In this document: positions 42,985 to 51,989 of the stretch, one piece after another | Layout of the letters: each line of letters opens with the position of its first letter | Position numbering within the stretch: position 1 is the stretch's first letter | Origin: Mesorhizobium sp. | GTDB lineage: Bacteria; Pseudomonadota; Alphaproteobacteria; Rhizobiales; Rhizobiaceae | Length of the DNA stretch: 64,000 bases | Direction: 5' to 3' | NCBI GenBank assembly: GCA_004020645.1 | Contig: SAQL01000012.1 | Coordinates: forward strand, 152,091-216,090 | Made by a program: the position numbers and the translations under genes | The notes under the pieces: generated by a model | What the model saw: only the letters and a program-made list of their open reading frames with translations | Database searches by the model: none | What the model was told of the DNA's origin: nothing

Positions 42985-43464
42985 TCAGCACCAATTGCCG
43001 TGTTCGTCGAGGCCGATCGGCCAGTAGGGCATGGCGGTCAGCAACGTCGCATAGTCGTCATGGCCGCCCTGGATCAGCCACTCGAGAAGGAGCACTTCGG
43101 GAGGCACCGCGCTCGACGCGGAACGCCGGTTTTCCTCGTCGCACGCGAGCCAGTACTTGCGCACGAGCCAGACAACTCTCGGGTGGCCGGCGGGGCCGGC
43201 AATCCCGTTGGCCTCGATCGTTCGGAGGATTGCCTCGTCCATCGGCAGGCCGGTCTCCATGCGCTCCTCGACACTCGCGTCCCACGTCTCGGAGGCGACA
43301 GCGAACACGTCCACGAAATCGAGCAGATAGGCGGCGAACAGGCTGTGATGGCCGGCCGAGCCGGTCCCCGGCGCCGTCTCTTCCGCGCGGCCTCGGACGT
43401 CGCCGGGCGCTCGCAGCAGCCGGTAGGTTCCGTTCTTGATGTTGTGGTTGACGAGCAGCGCCAT
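42985..43464 (-). CDS. Putative immunity protein, paralogue 2
   Basis: A 159-residue acidic protein. It shares with its neighbour the motif GPAGHPRVVWLVRKYW (GPASHPRVIALFRKYY in the other), a PEVLLLEWL segment and the C-terminal PIGLDEHGNWC. No signal peptide. It lies three bases after its paralogue and three before the DUF2169 gene. Two adjacent related small acidic proteins directly after a predicted toxin gene are best explained as immunity proteins, but this rests on context and paralogy alone. Confidence 0.8.
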   Translation of the reverse strand: MALLVNHNIKNGTYRLLRAPGDVRGRAEETAPGTGSAGHHSLFAAYLLDFVDVFAVASETWDASVEERMETGLPMDEAILRTIEANGIAGPAGHPRVVWLVRKYWLACDEENRRSASSAVPPEVLLLEWLIQGGHDDYATLLTAMPYWPIGLDEHGNWC

Positions 43465-43467
43465 CGC

Positions 43468-43890
43468 TCAGCACTCCTCGAATTCCGGATCTTCCCCGAT
43501 GGGAATGAAGTCGAACGTCCTCATGAAGTCCGCCAGCTCGGGCTCGGTGTCGTCCAGCCAGGAGAGGAGCAACGTCACGGGTGAGACCGGCCCGTCCCCC
43601 TCGCTCTCTTCGGACAGTTGCTTGGCCTCGGAGCCCCACATCTCGCTCCCGTGCTCCGGCCCGCCGCCCGAAAGCGAGTCGTTCAGTCGCGTCGTTTCGA
43701 AGTAGTACTTCCGAAACAGGGCAATGACCCGAGGATGACTCGCTGGTCCCGCCGGCCAGCGGGCGTCGACAAGCTCCCTGTTGACTTCCTGCGCATGAAG
43801 GTCATTCCACCATTCCAGCAATGGTGGAGCGACAATCTTCAGCTCTTCTGTCCAACGATTATAAATATCTTGATGCCTTATCGAGATCAT
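43468..43890 (-). CDS. Putative immunity protein, paralogue 1
   Basis: A 140-residue protein starting MISIRHQDIYNRWTEELKIV. Conserved parts shared with the gene at 42985 are GPASHPRVIALFRKYYFETT, PVTLLLSWLDD and FIPIGEDPEFEEC. It is strongly acidic, which fits binding to a basic nuclease. It begins nine bases after the toxin gene stop, so it is co-expressed with it. No known domain is recognised. Confidence 0.82.
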   Translation of the reverse strand: MISIRHQDIYNRWTEELKIVAPPLLEWWNDLHAQEVNRELVDARWPAGPASHPRVIALFRKYYFETTRLNDSLSGGGPEHGSEMWGSEAKQLSEESEGDGPVSPVTLLLSWLDDTEPELADFMRTFDFIPIGEDPEFEEC

Positions 43891-43899
43891 TTCTAAGCT

Positions 43900-44772
43900 C
43901 TATATGTTCAGGCCGCCAATGTGCTTGTTCATCGCATTGTAAAGCTCGCGGCGATCCAATTCGCGCATATCCTGGGACTGCTCCATGCTGTGAGCATGAC
44001 AATGCGGCTGGCACGGAAGGGCGCGCATCCGTTGGGCGAAGCTGTCCGGATCGTGGCACGCTCCCATCTCCCACGCGGTCTTCTGCGGCGGCTGGTGATC
44101 GGCTATCATCGTGACCTTGCCGTCGGTCTGCCTTTTGATTTTCTTGTCAATGTCCTTCAGCGCCTTGTCCTTGGCTGGGCCTGGAGCCCGACGAAGGATG
44201 TTGGCGCGGTCCTTCTTGCATTGCCAGCAGGCCTGCCCCTGCACGGAAGCGCGCTGCGTCTCGGTCGTGGGGGTATAGTCCTCCGAGTACTTGTAGTCGC
44301 GCGGGCAGTCTTCCTTCATCGCGTCCTTGCCGAGCACCACCGAGAAGTCCACCATGGCGGACACGTCGACCGTGTTCGGCAGCGGGCTCGCGGTATTCTG
44401 CTCCATCGGATCGCCGTGGCGGCAGACCCCCTTGCCCTCGACCTTGACCGTGAACGACCAGAGCTTGAACGAGCCCTTGCCCTTGATACGATGGGTGACC
44501 ACGCCGGCGCCCAGTCCCGGCGTGGCCGCTTCGTTGCCCGTACTCAGCGCCACTTCGGAAGAGTTCTCCAGCGCCGTCGGTGTTCCCTGCACCTTGACGC
44601 TCTTGCTGCCTTTGATGAGATCGCTGGCCGAAAGCATGTTGACATATGGAACCGGCACCGGTCCCGCCGGCGGCGGCGGCGGGCTGAGGCAGACGTCGCC
44701 CGGCGCGACGCCCTTGCCGCCGCTTGCCTGGTGGAAGAAGCCCATCTTTTCGGCGTAGACCGTGTTACCCAT
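43900..44772 (-). CDS. PAAR-like (DUF4150) protein with C-terminal putative nuclease toxin
   Basis: A 290-residue effector candidate. Residues 1-125 are DUF4150, the PAAR-like tip: MGNTVYAEKMGFFHQASGG, GDVCLSPPPPPAG, PVPYVNML and GVCRHGDPMEQN. Residues 180-290 are Cys/His-rich: CWQC (182-185), ADHQPPQKTAW (D225, H226), C254, C258 and H261. This resembles zinc-dependent HNH/treble-clef nucleases, but I cannot assign a family. The start overlaps the end of tagF by eight bases. The two small acidic genes downstream are its likely immunity proteins. Confidence 0.85.
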   Translation of the reverse strand: MGNTVYAEKMGFFHQASGGKGVAPGDVCLSPPPPPAGPVPVPYVNMLSASDLIKGSKSVKVQGTPTALENSSEVALSTGNEAATPGLGAGVVTHRIKGKGSFKLWSFTVKVEGKGVCRHGDPMEQNTASPLPNTVDVSAMVDFSVVLGKDAMKEDCPRDYKYSEDYTPTTETQRASVQGQACWQCKKDRANILRRAPGPAKDKALKDIDKKIKRQTDGKVTMIADHQPPQKTAWEMGACHDPDSFAQRMRALPCQPHCHAHSMEQSQDMRELDRRELYNAMNKHIGGLNI

Positions 44773-45298
44773 GGCTCAGGACTCCGCCGTCTCCGGCCGT
44801 GCCGCGCATCGCGGGCAGGGCATTTTGAGCAAGGTCGTGGATGTCGGCGAAGCCGAACTCCCTGACCTCCCAGTCGTCGCTCCAGAATGCGATCTTGTCG
44901 GTCGCGGCGGCGGCGCCCGGAGGTGGCAAAATCTGAAGGCTTTCGGCCAGCCGGGTCTGCGCCCAGGAGTTGTCGACGCAGTTCTGAAGAAGCGAGGCCA
45001 CGGCATCGTACCACGGGTCGCCCGGCTCCGGTGGGGGCCCAAGCCGGACGATGGCGAACGGATAACGGCGACCCACTCGATCCTCGCTCATGCGCCAGGC
45101 GCCGGCACAGGGCTGGTCGCCGAAAATGCCGCCCTTGACGATGAAGCGCCAGACACGCGAATTCAATTTCCCCTCGTCTGGTCTCTCGCGCAATTCCATC
45201 GACATCCACCGGTCCCAGCGATCGATGAAGGTGCGCGGAAGGTTCGCGGCGACGAAATCTCCGGTCGCCGGGATCTTGCCGAAAAATCCGGTGCTCAT
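44765..45298 (-). CDS. tagF: T6SS-associated protein TagF
   Basis: A 177-residue protein starting MSTGFFGKIPATGDFVAAN. It has RWDRWMSMELRER, GRRYPFAIV, and the TagF core around WFYDAV-like VASLLQNCVD. The ATG at 45298 overlaps the tssM stop (ATGA); an ATG 15 bases upstream is an alternative. TagF is a post-translational repressor that works with the PpkA/PppA/FHA threonine-phosphorylation pathway. Here it is a separate protein, not fused to PppA. It overlaps the effector gene. Confidence 0.9.
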   Translation of the reverse strand: MSTGFFGKIPATGDFVAANLPRTFIDRWDRWMSMELRERPDEGKLNSRVWRFIVKGGIFGDQPCAGAWRMSEDRVGRRYPFAIVRLGPPPEPGDPWYDAVASLLQNCVDNSWAQTRLAESLQILPPPGAAAATDKIAFWSDDWEVREFGFADIHDLAQNALPAMRGTAGDGGVLSHG

Positions 45299-48200
45299 AT
45301 CTGTGGCGGACATGAGAATTTCTTGAACATTTGCAAATTGTAGGGATTTTCGACGCTTGCCGCCTTGAGCTCGAAATCGGCGTACATGCCTTGCGTGCCC
45401 AGTCGCAGGCTGTAGACGTCGGACAGCGAAGTGCCGGTAAAGCGGCCACTGCGCAGCAGCCTCAACCACGCCCAGCTGCCGGTCTCGTTCAACATGACTT
45501 CGGGCGAGCCGTCGATCGGCTGGAAGGCGAGCGAGATGACGCCGGTGCCGTCCTTGCCGGGCCAGGTCATCGGTTGCGGCCGCGTCGCGTTGTTGTAGTA
45601 GACGAGGTTCTGGCCATCGAGATTGAGCGTCACGCGCGTGACGTTGGGCGACAGGTCCTTGGGTTGGAGCGTGAAGCTCATCACCGGGCCGGTACCGCCT
45701 GGAAAGAGATCGTCGCGGATCCGCCTGGCCTGTTCGAACGCCACCAGAGCCGCCGGGTCGAGTCCAAAATCGGCGCGCCATTTCCATGGCTGGGTGGCGG
45801 TGTCGACATAGCTGATCAGGTGATCGTTGATGAAGGCGTCGATCATCCCGGCCGGCCCGAACAGACGAGCGAAATCGCGGACATTGACGTCCACCGCACT
45901 TTCGGGGCTGAACGGATAGCGGTCGTTCAGCGCCGCCTGGCAGAACGGCAGAATGTCGGCGCGCCAGATGGCGTTGAGCTCCGAGGTGACCGCCTTCTGT
46001 GTCAGGCCGCTGGTGTCGCCGGCGATGCCGCCGAGCCAGTCGTCGATCGGATCGGGCAGGATCTGCGCTTGCCTGGCGACCGCTCCTGTCAGTTCGGCCA
46101 GCCCACCCTGTTTCTTGATGGCGTCCTGCGGGTCGGGATTGGCCGTCACCGTCTGCAGCACGTTCGAAAGTGCCGTCAGCGCCACCACCGCTGCGTCGAG
46201 TGCCGGCGGCTGGCCGTCGACCTCGGCGATCGTCCCCTTGAGCGGCTTGAAGTGTTCGGCCACCAGACTGCCTGTTAGATCCACCTCGTTGGCGGATCCT
46301 GCGCGTGGCAGCAGTTTTGCCCCTGTTTTGGCCAGCTTGCCGAGCTTGCCGAGTTTGCTGAGCAGTTTAGAGCCGCCCTTGGCTGCTGCCTTGTTGTCGG
46401 CCGGCGCTTCATCGGATCGGGTCAGCTCGGTCTCCTGAACGACCGCCGTAAGCAGGCGTTTCAGCGCGGAATCGGCGCTCGAAAGGTCCTTTAGGTTCTC
46501 GCTGGCGATATTCAGATCGGCCAATGGCGCGAGCCTGATATCGCGCAGGATGCTGTCCCATTGCGCGATGTAGTCTTCGTAATAGAGTTTTAGAATGTCC
46601 TCGGACAGCGCCGAGACGGAGGTTTCGGAATTTTCCGAACAGCCTCCGGCAAAGACCGCGCGATCCAGCGCCGCTTGGGCGGCGACATCCTCGACCCGGT
46701 CGAGAATGGCATCGTGGAAGCCGGAATAGGTGAACGCGCCCGAAATGCCGACGCGCAGCGTCTTGTCGGAGCGCCGTGCAAAAACCTTGGCGCCGTTGGG
46801 GCCGGCGAAATTCGCCGGGATCCATTCCTTGAGTTCGGCCACCGCCGGGTCGGCCAGCAACTGCCTGTAGGCACGCGCCGGCAGTGAAATCGTGCAAACT
46901 GTTTTCAGCGCGTCGGCAACCAGCGCTTGATCCGGGGCGATGTAGCTGTCGTCGACGGCCATGCGACGGATCGCGGCAAGCTGGTGCTCTTCCGCGTCGG
47001 CGGTCGGAAAGGGCGCCGCCGGTGCGAATTCCGGCAAGTCGTTGACCCACCAGTTCTGGACGAAATCGGCGTCCATCTGCGACAGGCCCGTCATCATGCG
47101 ATAGGTTTTCAGCGCCCCCAGCATGAAATCCGGATCGCGGATCTGCCGCCACATGGTCGCCTCGAGCAAAGCGACCATGTGCGGCTCGAGGACATTGCGC
47201 AGAGCGTGGTCGTAAGTGTCGGCCTGCGCCCGCAGCAGCTCCGCCGAGGCCGATGGCCCCAGCAGGTCCTGGGCACTGCTCGGCGGTGCCGTTCGGGCAT
47301 TTGCGACCTCCGCCATCGCATTGAGCGCGCTGTCGATGGCGGGCTGCTCTACCGATGCCGGGCTCGCGGCTGCCGCGGTCAGCGGCGCCTGCAGCGCTTC
47401 GAACTGGCCCGCCTGCGCTGCGATCGCATTGCTGTTGTCATAGTAGGACCAGGTGAACATCGCACCGGCCAACAAGGCGGCGGCGGCACAGGCTGCTGCG
47501 GCGCCACGCCAGATCCAGGCGCGGCGGCGCTGCGCCAGCGGATCGAACGTCCCCAGGCCGGCTTCCCTGAAGATGACTTCCGTCAGCAGATTTTTCAGGA
47601 AAAAGCTGCGTTTTTCAACGCGCGGCGCCGGCATCGCTCGTCGCGGCGGAAGACCGAAGGATGAAGACAGCGCCGCGGTCAGCCGGTCGATGGGCGCCCC
47701 TTCCTGGGTCGCCGACGTCAGATAGAGGCCGCGCAGCCAGGCGGCTTCTTCGTAGCGGCTTTCGCCGAACATCGCCTCGACCAGCACCTGGATCGGCTCG
47801 GACAGGCTCGTCAGCTGGGCGGGAAACCTGAAGATCTCGGCGCGGGCGGCGAGCTTGTCCTCGTCCTCCAGGCGCGGCACCAGCCGCCGCTCGAGTTCCG
47901 TCGCAAGGGTGGCGATTTCCCGTTCTATGGTCCTTGCGTCGACACGCGCATCCAGCGCGAAGGTCGTGCCCCAGACCTGCTCGCGCGAGGCCGTCGACAG
48001 GCCGCCGAAGAAAGCCTCGAAACCCTTGATCAGATCGGCCTTGGTCAGCATCAGATAGACTGGAAGGCGGATTTCGAGCCGGTCGTTGAGCTCTGCCAGG
48101 CGCCGACGGATCTTGCGGCCATGTGCCTTGATGGCTTCGTCGCCCTCTGAAAGCGCGTCGATCGACAGCGCGACGATCACGCCGTTGAGCGCCCGGCGGC

Positions 48201-48831
48201 CGCGATGCTTTTTCAAGAGGTCGAGGAAGCCCAGCCATTCCGCCGCATCGACGTCGGGCTGGCTCTCCTGCTGCACATAGCGGCCCGCCGTGTCGATCAG
48301 AACCGCGTTCTCGGAGAAAAACCAGTCGCAGTTGCGGGTGCCGCCAACCCCCTGCAGGTCGTCGGTGAGGTCGATCGGAAAGTTCAGGCCGGACTGGCGC
48401 AAGGCCGTGGTCTTGCCGGTGGCCGGCGGCCCGACGATCACGTACCACGGCATTTCGCGCAGGAACTTGCGTCCGCCCAGCTTGCGGCGCTTCAATTCGA
48501 CCATCACCTCGGCGAACTTGGCGCCGACGGCGGCGACGTTCTCTTCGCCGGGGCTCAGCGGTTTTTCCACCACGGGCGCAGCGATTTCGGCGACGAACAT
48601 GCGGTTGGCTCGGATCGCCCGGCGCTGCGCGACGATCAGCCAGATCAGCCAGAAGATGACCAGCAGCGCAATGATGACAATGCGGACATTTTCCGAGGCG
48701 AAGGGTTCGTAAGCACCGACCCTGACGATCGGGCCGAACACCCAGATAACCAGAGAAAGCAGCGCGATGCCGATCAGCGTCCACAGCCAGCGCGATGTCA
48801 GAACCGCCCAGAGGAAGCGCAGGATGAACAT
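45295..48831 (-). CDS. tssM: T6SS membrane protein TssM (IcmF), copy 2 (core operon)
   Basis: A 1178-residue protein. Transmembrane helices lie near residues 15-35 and 50-68, with a third near residue 440 (AAACAAAALLAGAMFTW). Walker A GPPATGKT is at 134-141 and the G4-like LTKADLI is present. The C-terminal beta domain includes FTLQPKDLSPNVTRVTLNLD and GSWAWLRLL. It starts one base after tssL and overlaps tagF. It is clearly related to, but diverged from, the copy at 30144-33707. Confidence 0.94.
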   Translation of the reverse strand: MFILRFLWAVLTSRWLWTLIGIALLSLVIWVFGPIVRVGAYEPFASENVRIVIIALLVIFWLIWLIVAQRRAIRANRMFVAEIAAPVVEKPLSPGEENVAAVGAKFAEVMVELKRRKLGGRKFLREMPWYVIVGPPATGKTTALRQSGLNFPIDLTDDLQGVGGTRNCDWFFSENAVLIDTAGRYVQQESQPDVDAAEWLGFLDLLKKHRGRRALNGVIVALSIDALSEGDEAIKAHGRKIRRRLAELNDRLEIRLPVYLMLTKADLIKGFEAFFGGLSTASREQVWGTTFALDARVDARTIEREIATLATELERRLVPRLEDEDKLAARAEIFRFPAQLTSLSEPIQVLVEAMFGESRYEEAAWLRGLYLTSATQEGAPIDRLTAALSSSFGLPPRRAMPAPRVEKRSFFLKNLLTEVIFREAGLGTFDPLAQRRRAWIWRGAAAACAAAALLAGAMFTWSYYDNSNAIAAQAGQFEALQAPLTAAAASPASVEQPAIDSALNAMAEVANARTAPPSSAQDLLGPSASAELLRAQADTYDHALRNVLEPHMVALLEATMWRQIRDPDFMLGALKTYRMMTGLSQMDADFVQNWWVNDLPEFAPAAPFPTADAEEHQLAAIRRMAVDDSYIAPDQALVADALKTVCTISLPARAYRQLLADPAVAELKEWIPANFAGPNGAKVFARRSDKTLRVGISGAFTYSGFHDAILDRVEDVAAQAALDRAVFAGGCSENSETSVSALSEDILKLYYEDYIAQWDSILRDIRLAPLADLNIASENLKDLSSADSALKRLLTAVVQETELTRSDEAPADNKAAAKGGSKLLSKLGKLGKLAKTGAKLLPRAGSANEVDLTGSLVAEHFKPLKGTIAEVDGQPPALDAAVVALTALSNVLQTVTANPDPQDAIKKQGGLAELTGAVARQAQILPDPIDDWLGGIAGDTSGLTQKAVTSELNAIWRADILPFCQAALNDRYPFSPESAVDVNVRDFARLFGPAGMIDAFINDHLISYVDTATQPWKWRADFGLDPAALVAFEQARRIRDDLFPGGTGPVMSFTLQPKDLSPNVTRVTLNLDGQNLVYYNNATRPQPMTWPGKDGTGVISLAFQPIDGSPEVMLNETGSWAWLRLLRSGRFTGTSLSDVYSLRLGTQGMYADFELKAASVENPYNLQMFKKFSCPPQI

Positions 48832-48832
48832 C

Positions 48833-50158
48833 TCACAGCCTCTTTTCGACCAGCACCTCGACGCGGCGGTTCAAGGCCCGTCCCGCGCGGGTGCTGTCGT
48901 CGGCCACTGGATCGGTAGCTGCACGTCCTTCGAAGCGAATGCGGTCCTGCGGCACACCATTCTGGACCAGCATCTCGGTGATGGTTGCTGCGCGCGCTTC
49001 CGACAGCCGCTGGTTGGTGGAAAGCGGATTGGAGCGTTGCAAAGGAACACTGTCGGTATGGCCGACCACGGTGATGTTTCCGATCAGTTCCTGATTGGCG
49101 AGGATCACTTTGGCGATTGAACCGATCAGCGGTTCGAAGCCTTCCGTCAGTGTCGGCCGCGACGACTGGAACAGTTCGGGGTTGGAGGCCTGAATGATCA
49201 GCCTGGCCAGCGAAACGCTCTCGGTGCCGCTTAGCGCGGCTCTGAGATTCGCCGGCGCTCCGGCCTGAAACTCCGGCACCAGCGCGAAATCCACTGCCTC
49301 CGGCGGCGGCGCGTCGACCTGTGGCGATGTGCGGCTGATTTCGCCGCGCGTTGGCGGCGGCAAAGCACGAACAAGCGTGGAAAGTTCGACCGCCTGACTG
49401 CTCAGTCCCATCGACAGCCCGAGATAGATTGCAGTAGCGAGAACCGCCGCACCGAGCCCCATCACCCAGATCGGAACGATGAAGCGCTGCGGCTCGTCGG
49501 ATGCGATTACGCCTTTCCAGTTCGGCGACAGCGGCGCGCCGTCGGCGTCGGCATCGCGCAGAAAGCGCGCCGCAGCAACGCGAACGGCATTGAGCGAGCG
49601 GTCGCCCGACCGGCCCGGCACGCGATATTTGCCGCGGAAGCCGAGCGCCAGGCAATGATATTGCAGTTCGAGCAATTCGCGATCCCGGTTCGGGTGGCGC
49701 TCCAGTTCGTCGAGACGCGTGAAGAACTGCGTGCCGGCATCGACATCGCCGCGAAGCATCACCACAAGCGGCTGGCGCGGCCATGCGCTGGCGCCGCCCC
49801 ATGGCGTGTTCAAGGCCAGATCATCGAGCAACGCCGCCACCACCCAGGCTGCCTGGTCGGCGCGCTCCAGAGAGGACCCCGCCGCCATTGCCGCGTCACG
49901 TGCCCGAACCAGCTCGTCGAGCAACCGGGTGCGCAACGCCTCCGGGTTTTCCGGCGGCAGCGCGCTTTCAAGTTCGGGCGCGAACTCGAGCAGGGGCGCG
50001 AATGCGTTGACCAGCGTGTTCGGATGCGTACGTGACCGTTTGATTGGCACGCCCGACAGGAGTGGCGTCATCGGTCGCGGCATCGGCGCGCCGGTCAGTC
50101 GTATGCGAGTGCGTTCGCGATCCTCCGACAGTCCGAAAGGATCATCCCGGCTCATCAT
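48833..50158 (-). CDS. tssL: T6SS TssL (DotU) with C-terminal OmpA domain, copy 2 (core operon)
   Basis: A 441-residue protein starting MMSRDDPFGLSEDRERTRIR. The DotU domain (NTLVNAFAPLLEFA, LGFRGKYRVPGRSG) is followed by a transmembrane helix (VMGLGAAVLATAIYLGLSMG) and an OmpA domain (LIGNITVVGHTDSVPLQRSN, RAGRALNRRVEVLVE). It starts next to the stop of tssK. With TssM and TssJ it forms the trans-envelope complex and anchors it to peptidoglycan. Confidence 0.94.
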   Translation of the reverse strand: MMSRDDPFGLSEDRERTRIRLTGAPMPRPMTPLLSGVPIKRSRTHPNTLVNAFAPLLEFAPELESALPPENPEALRTRLLDELVRARDAAMAAGSSLERADQAAWVVAALLDDLALNTPWGGASAWPRQPLVVMLRGDVDAGTQFFTRLDELERHPNRDRELLELQYHCLALGFRGKYRVPGRSGDRSLNAVRVAAARFLRDADADGAPLSPNWKGVIASDEPQRFIVPIWVMGLGAAVLATAIYLGLSMGLSSQAVELSTLVRALPPPTRGEISRTSPQVDAPPPEAVDFALVPEFQAGAPANLRAALSGTESVSLARLIIQASNPELFQSSRPTLTEGFEPLIGSIAKVILANQELIGNITVVGHTDSVPLQRSNPLSTNQRLSEARAATITEMLVQNGVPQDRIRFEGRAATDPVADDSTRAGRALNRRVEVLVEKRL

Positions 50159-50159
50159 C

Positions 50160-51494
50160 TCACCTGTTTACCGAATAGCAGTCGACCTGCGGCTCGCTCG
50201 GCAGCACACCCGACACGCCGATGACGAAGCCGGGGGCATCGAGCAGCGAGGCCCAGTGCTCGCTTTTCTGATCCAGCTCAAGGCACAGCCGATCGCCATC
50301 GTAGGGGATTTCGCGGGGCTGGGAATGAAGCGGTTTCAGCGGAATGCCGGGTAGACGGGATTTCCACAGGCCCTCGAACTGATCGGCCGAACCGACAGTC
50401 GCCTGGTTGACGAAAATCTTGCGCAAGGCATCTTCCGACAGCTCGGAGCCGACCCGGATGACGATCCGGCTGGCCACCAGCAGCTTCGGGTTATCGATGC
50501 GGATTTTCCAGACATTGGTCGAATGCCGCATGACGGGTAGTGCGCGTGATTTAGGCTCGATGTAACGCAGGCTCAGGATGAGTGAGCGCAAGGCGTCCGC
50601 CAGTGCCGAATATGCGGGGCCGGGCGCCATGTGATCGTAGGCCGGCAACTCGCTCAGCCGCCGTGCGCTCGACCCGTAGGTCGCCATTGAACCGGCAAGA
50701 CCGGCAAGCTCCAGGTAAAGCTCGGCCGGATGGAAAACATCCTGCGCCAGCATGTGGGCCAGTCGCGGACGCGCGGCATTGGCGAGATTGAGCATCAGCA
50801 GGTCTTCGACGCTGCGCCCTGGCCCGCCCATGACCATTTTGCCATGCGCCTCGGCGATCTGGTCGAGGCCGGTGACAACTTCCAGAAGCAACTGCCGGTA
50901 CCAGGCCACCGCTCCGGTAACCAGTGTCGGCGGCAGGAACGTCTCATCCAGGGAGACGCCGCCATCGGCTCGAACCCCTTTGATGTCGGCTATCGGCAGG
51001 GCGGTGTAGCCACCAACCGATTTTCCGGGTGCAAGCAGCAGCGCCTGCGGACGGGCGATTTCGATTTCTTCGGGATCCGAACCGCCCTGGACGGCGTCGC
51101 GGACGGAAACGATGCGCCCATGATAGCGCGCGCCGGTCGATGCGGCGTGCGCCGGATCGAAGCCGACACCGCCGGCAGGCTCGAGCGGCAGGGCGACCAG
51201 CACCGGTCCGGCGCCCGTATCGGCGGTGACCGGCAGCGGTCGTGGCGCATCCATCAGGTCAGGGATGGAGAAGGGGGTTCCATCCGGAAAGATGCCTCGG
51301 GCCGACAGGATGGAGACCTGGCCGGCATCAAGCATTGCCTGGTCCAGCGACAGCTGCTGAAAGCCGAACGTATGGAGCTGCCCGGCCTGCAGCGCGCCGC
51401 GCACAGTCGCCTCGAAAAAGCGATCCTGCTGCTGAAAATGCTGGGTCCGCAGAAACAGGCCTTCGGACCACAGCACCCTGTTTGCATCGCTCAT
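50160..51494 (-). CDS. tssK: T6SS baseplate protein TssK
   Basis: A 444-residue protein starting MSDANRVLWSEGLFLRTQHF, followed by QQQDRFFEA, the characteristic TssK N-terminus that resembles phage receptor-binding shoulders. Later motifs include GMV-like KMVMGGPGRSVEDLLMLNLA, AHMLAQDVFHPAELYLEL and MRHSTNVWKIRI. ATG 51494 was chosen over a GTG eight codons upstream. It links the baseplate to the TssL/TssM membrane complex. It lies between tssJ and tssL in the core operon. Confidence 0.95.
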   Translation of the reverse strand: MSDANRVLWSEGLFLRTQHFQQQDRFFEATVRGALQAGQLHTFGFQQLSLDQAMLDAGQVSILSARGIFPDGTPFSIPDLMDAPRPLPVTADTGAGPVLVALPLEPAGGVGFDPAHAASTGARYHGRIVSVRDAVQGGSDPEEIEIARPQALLLAPGKSVGGYTALPIADIKGVRADGGVSLDETFLPPTLVTGAVAWYRQLLLEVVTGLDQIAEAHGKMVMGGPGRSVEDLLMLNLANAARPRLAHMLAQDVFHPAELYLELAGLAGSMATYGSSARRLSELPAYDHMAPGPAYSALADALRSLILSLRYIEPKSRALPVMRHSTNVWKIRIDNPKLLVASRIVIRVGSELSEDALRKIFVNQATVGSADQFEGLWKSRLPGIPLKPLHSQPREIPYDGDRLCLELDQKSEHWASLLDAPGFVIGVSGVLPSEPQVDCYSVNR

Positions 51495-51533
51495 GCCGCT
51501 ACTCTCTGCATCGAGCACCCCTTGCCCTGGCCG

Positions 51534-51986
51534 CTAGGCGGAAATGCCGCCGCTGCCAAGCGTGACATTGACGGTTACTTTTGACCCCGGCGACACCGAC
51601 TTGGTTGTACGCCAGGTCCGGCCGCCAGGCTCGCGAACGAGGGCAACGAAGCCCAGCGCAGCCGCGTCCGGCTCGACCGTGATGGTTTTGGATGCGGTTT
51701 TTCCAGGTCCGATGGAGATCTGGTCGGATCCAATGAGATCGCCTCCGAGTGCGGAGCCGGCATCCCCCTGCAGCGCGAAATAGTCGGCCGAGTTGAATTT
51801 ACCGGTGCTGCGCAGCCGCATCACGAGGACCGTCACGGGCCGGTCGCCGCCGCCTGGTCCGGGGTTCATGCCGGCCGCGCCGGTCAGGTTGACGGTGACC
51901 GCGGATGGTTTTGGCGGACCGCTCTGGCAAGCCGCAAGCAGCCCGGTTGCGCCAAGGGCAACGATAAATTCGCGGCGATCGATCAT
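51534..51986 (-). CDS. tssJ: T6SS outer-membrane lipoprotein TssJ
   Basis: A 150-residue lipoprotein. The N-terminus MIDRREFIVALGATGLLAAC has a twin-arginine-like DRREFI followed by a lipobox LLAAC, so Cys20 is probably lipidated. The mature region is a TssJ beta-sandwich (VTVNLTGAAGMNPGPGGGDR, PVTVLVMRLRSTGKF, DYFAL). It recruits TssM to the outer membrane. It is encoded between fha and tssK. The Tat-type signal is unusual for TssJ, which normally uses Sec. Confidence 0.9.
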   Translation of the reverse strand: MIDRREFIVALGATGLLAACQSGPPKPSAVTVNLTGAAGMNPGPGGGDRPVTVLVMRLRSTGKFNSADYFALQGDAGSALGGDLIGSDQISIGPGKTASKTITVEPDAAALGFVALVREPGGRTWRTTKSVSPGSKVTVNVTLGSGGISA

Positions 51987-51989
51987 GTT

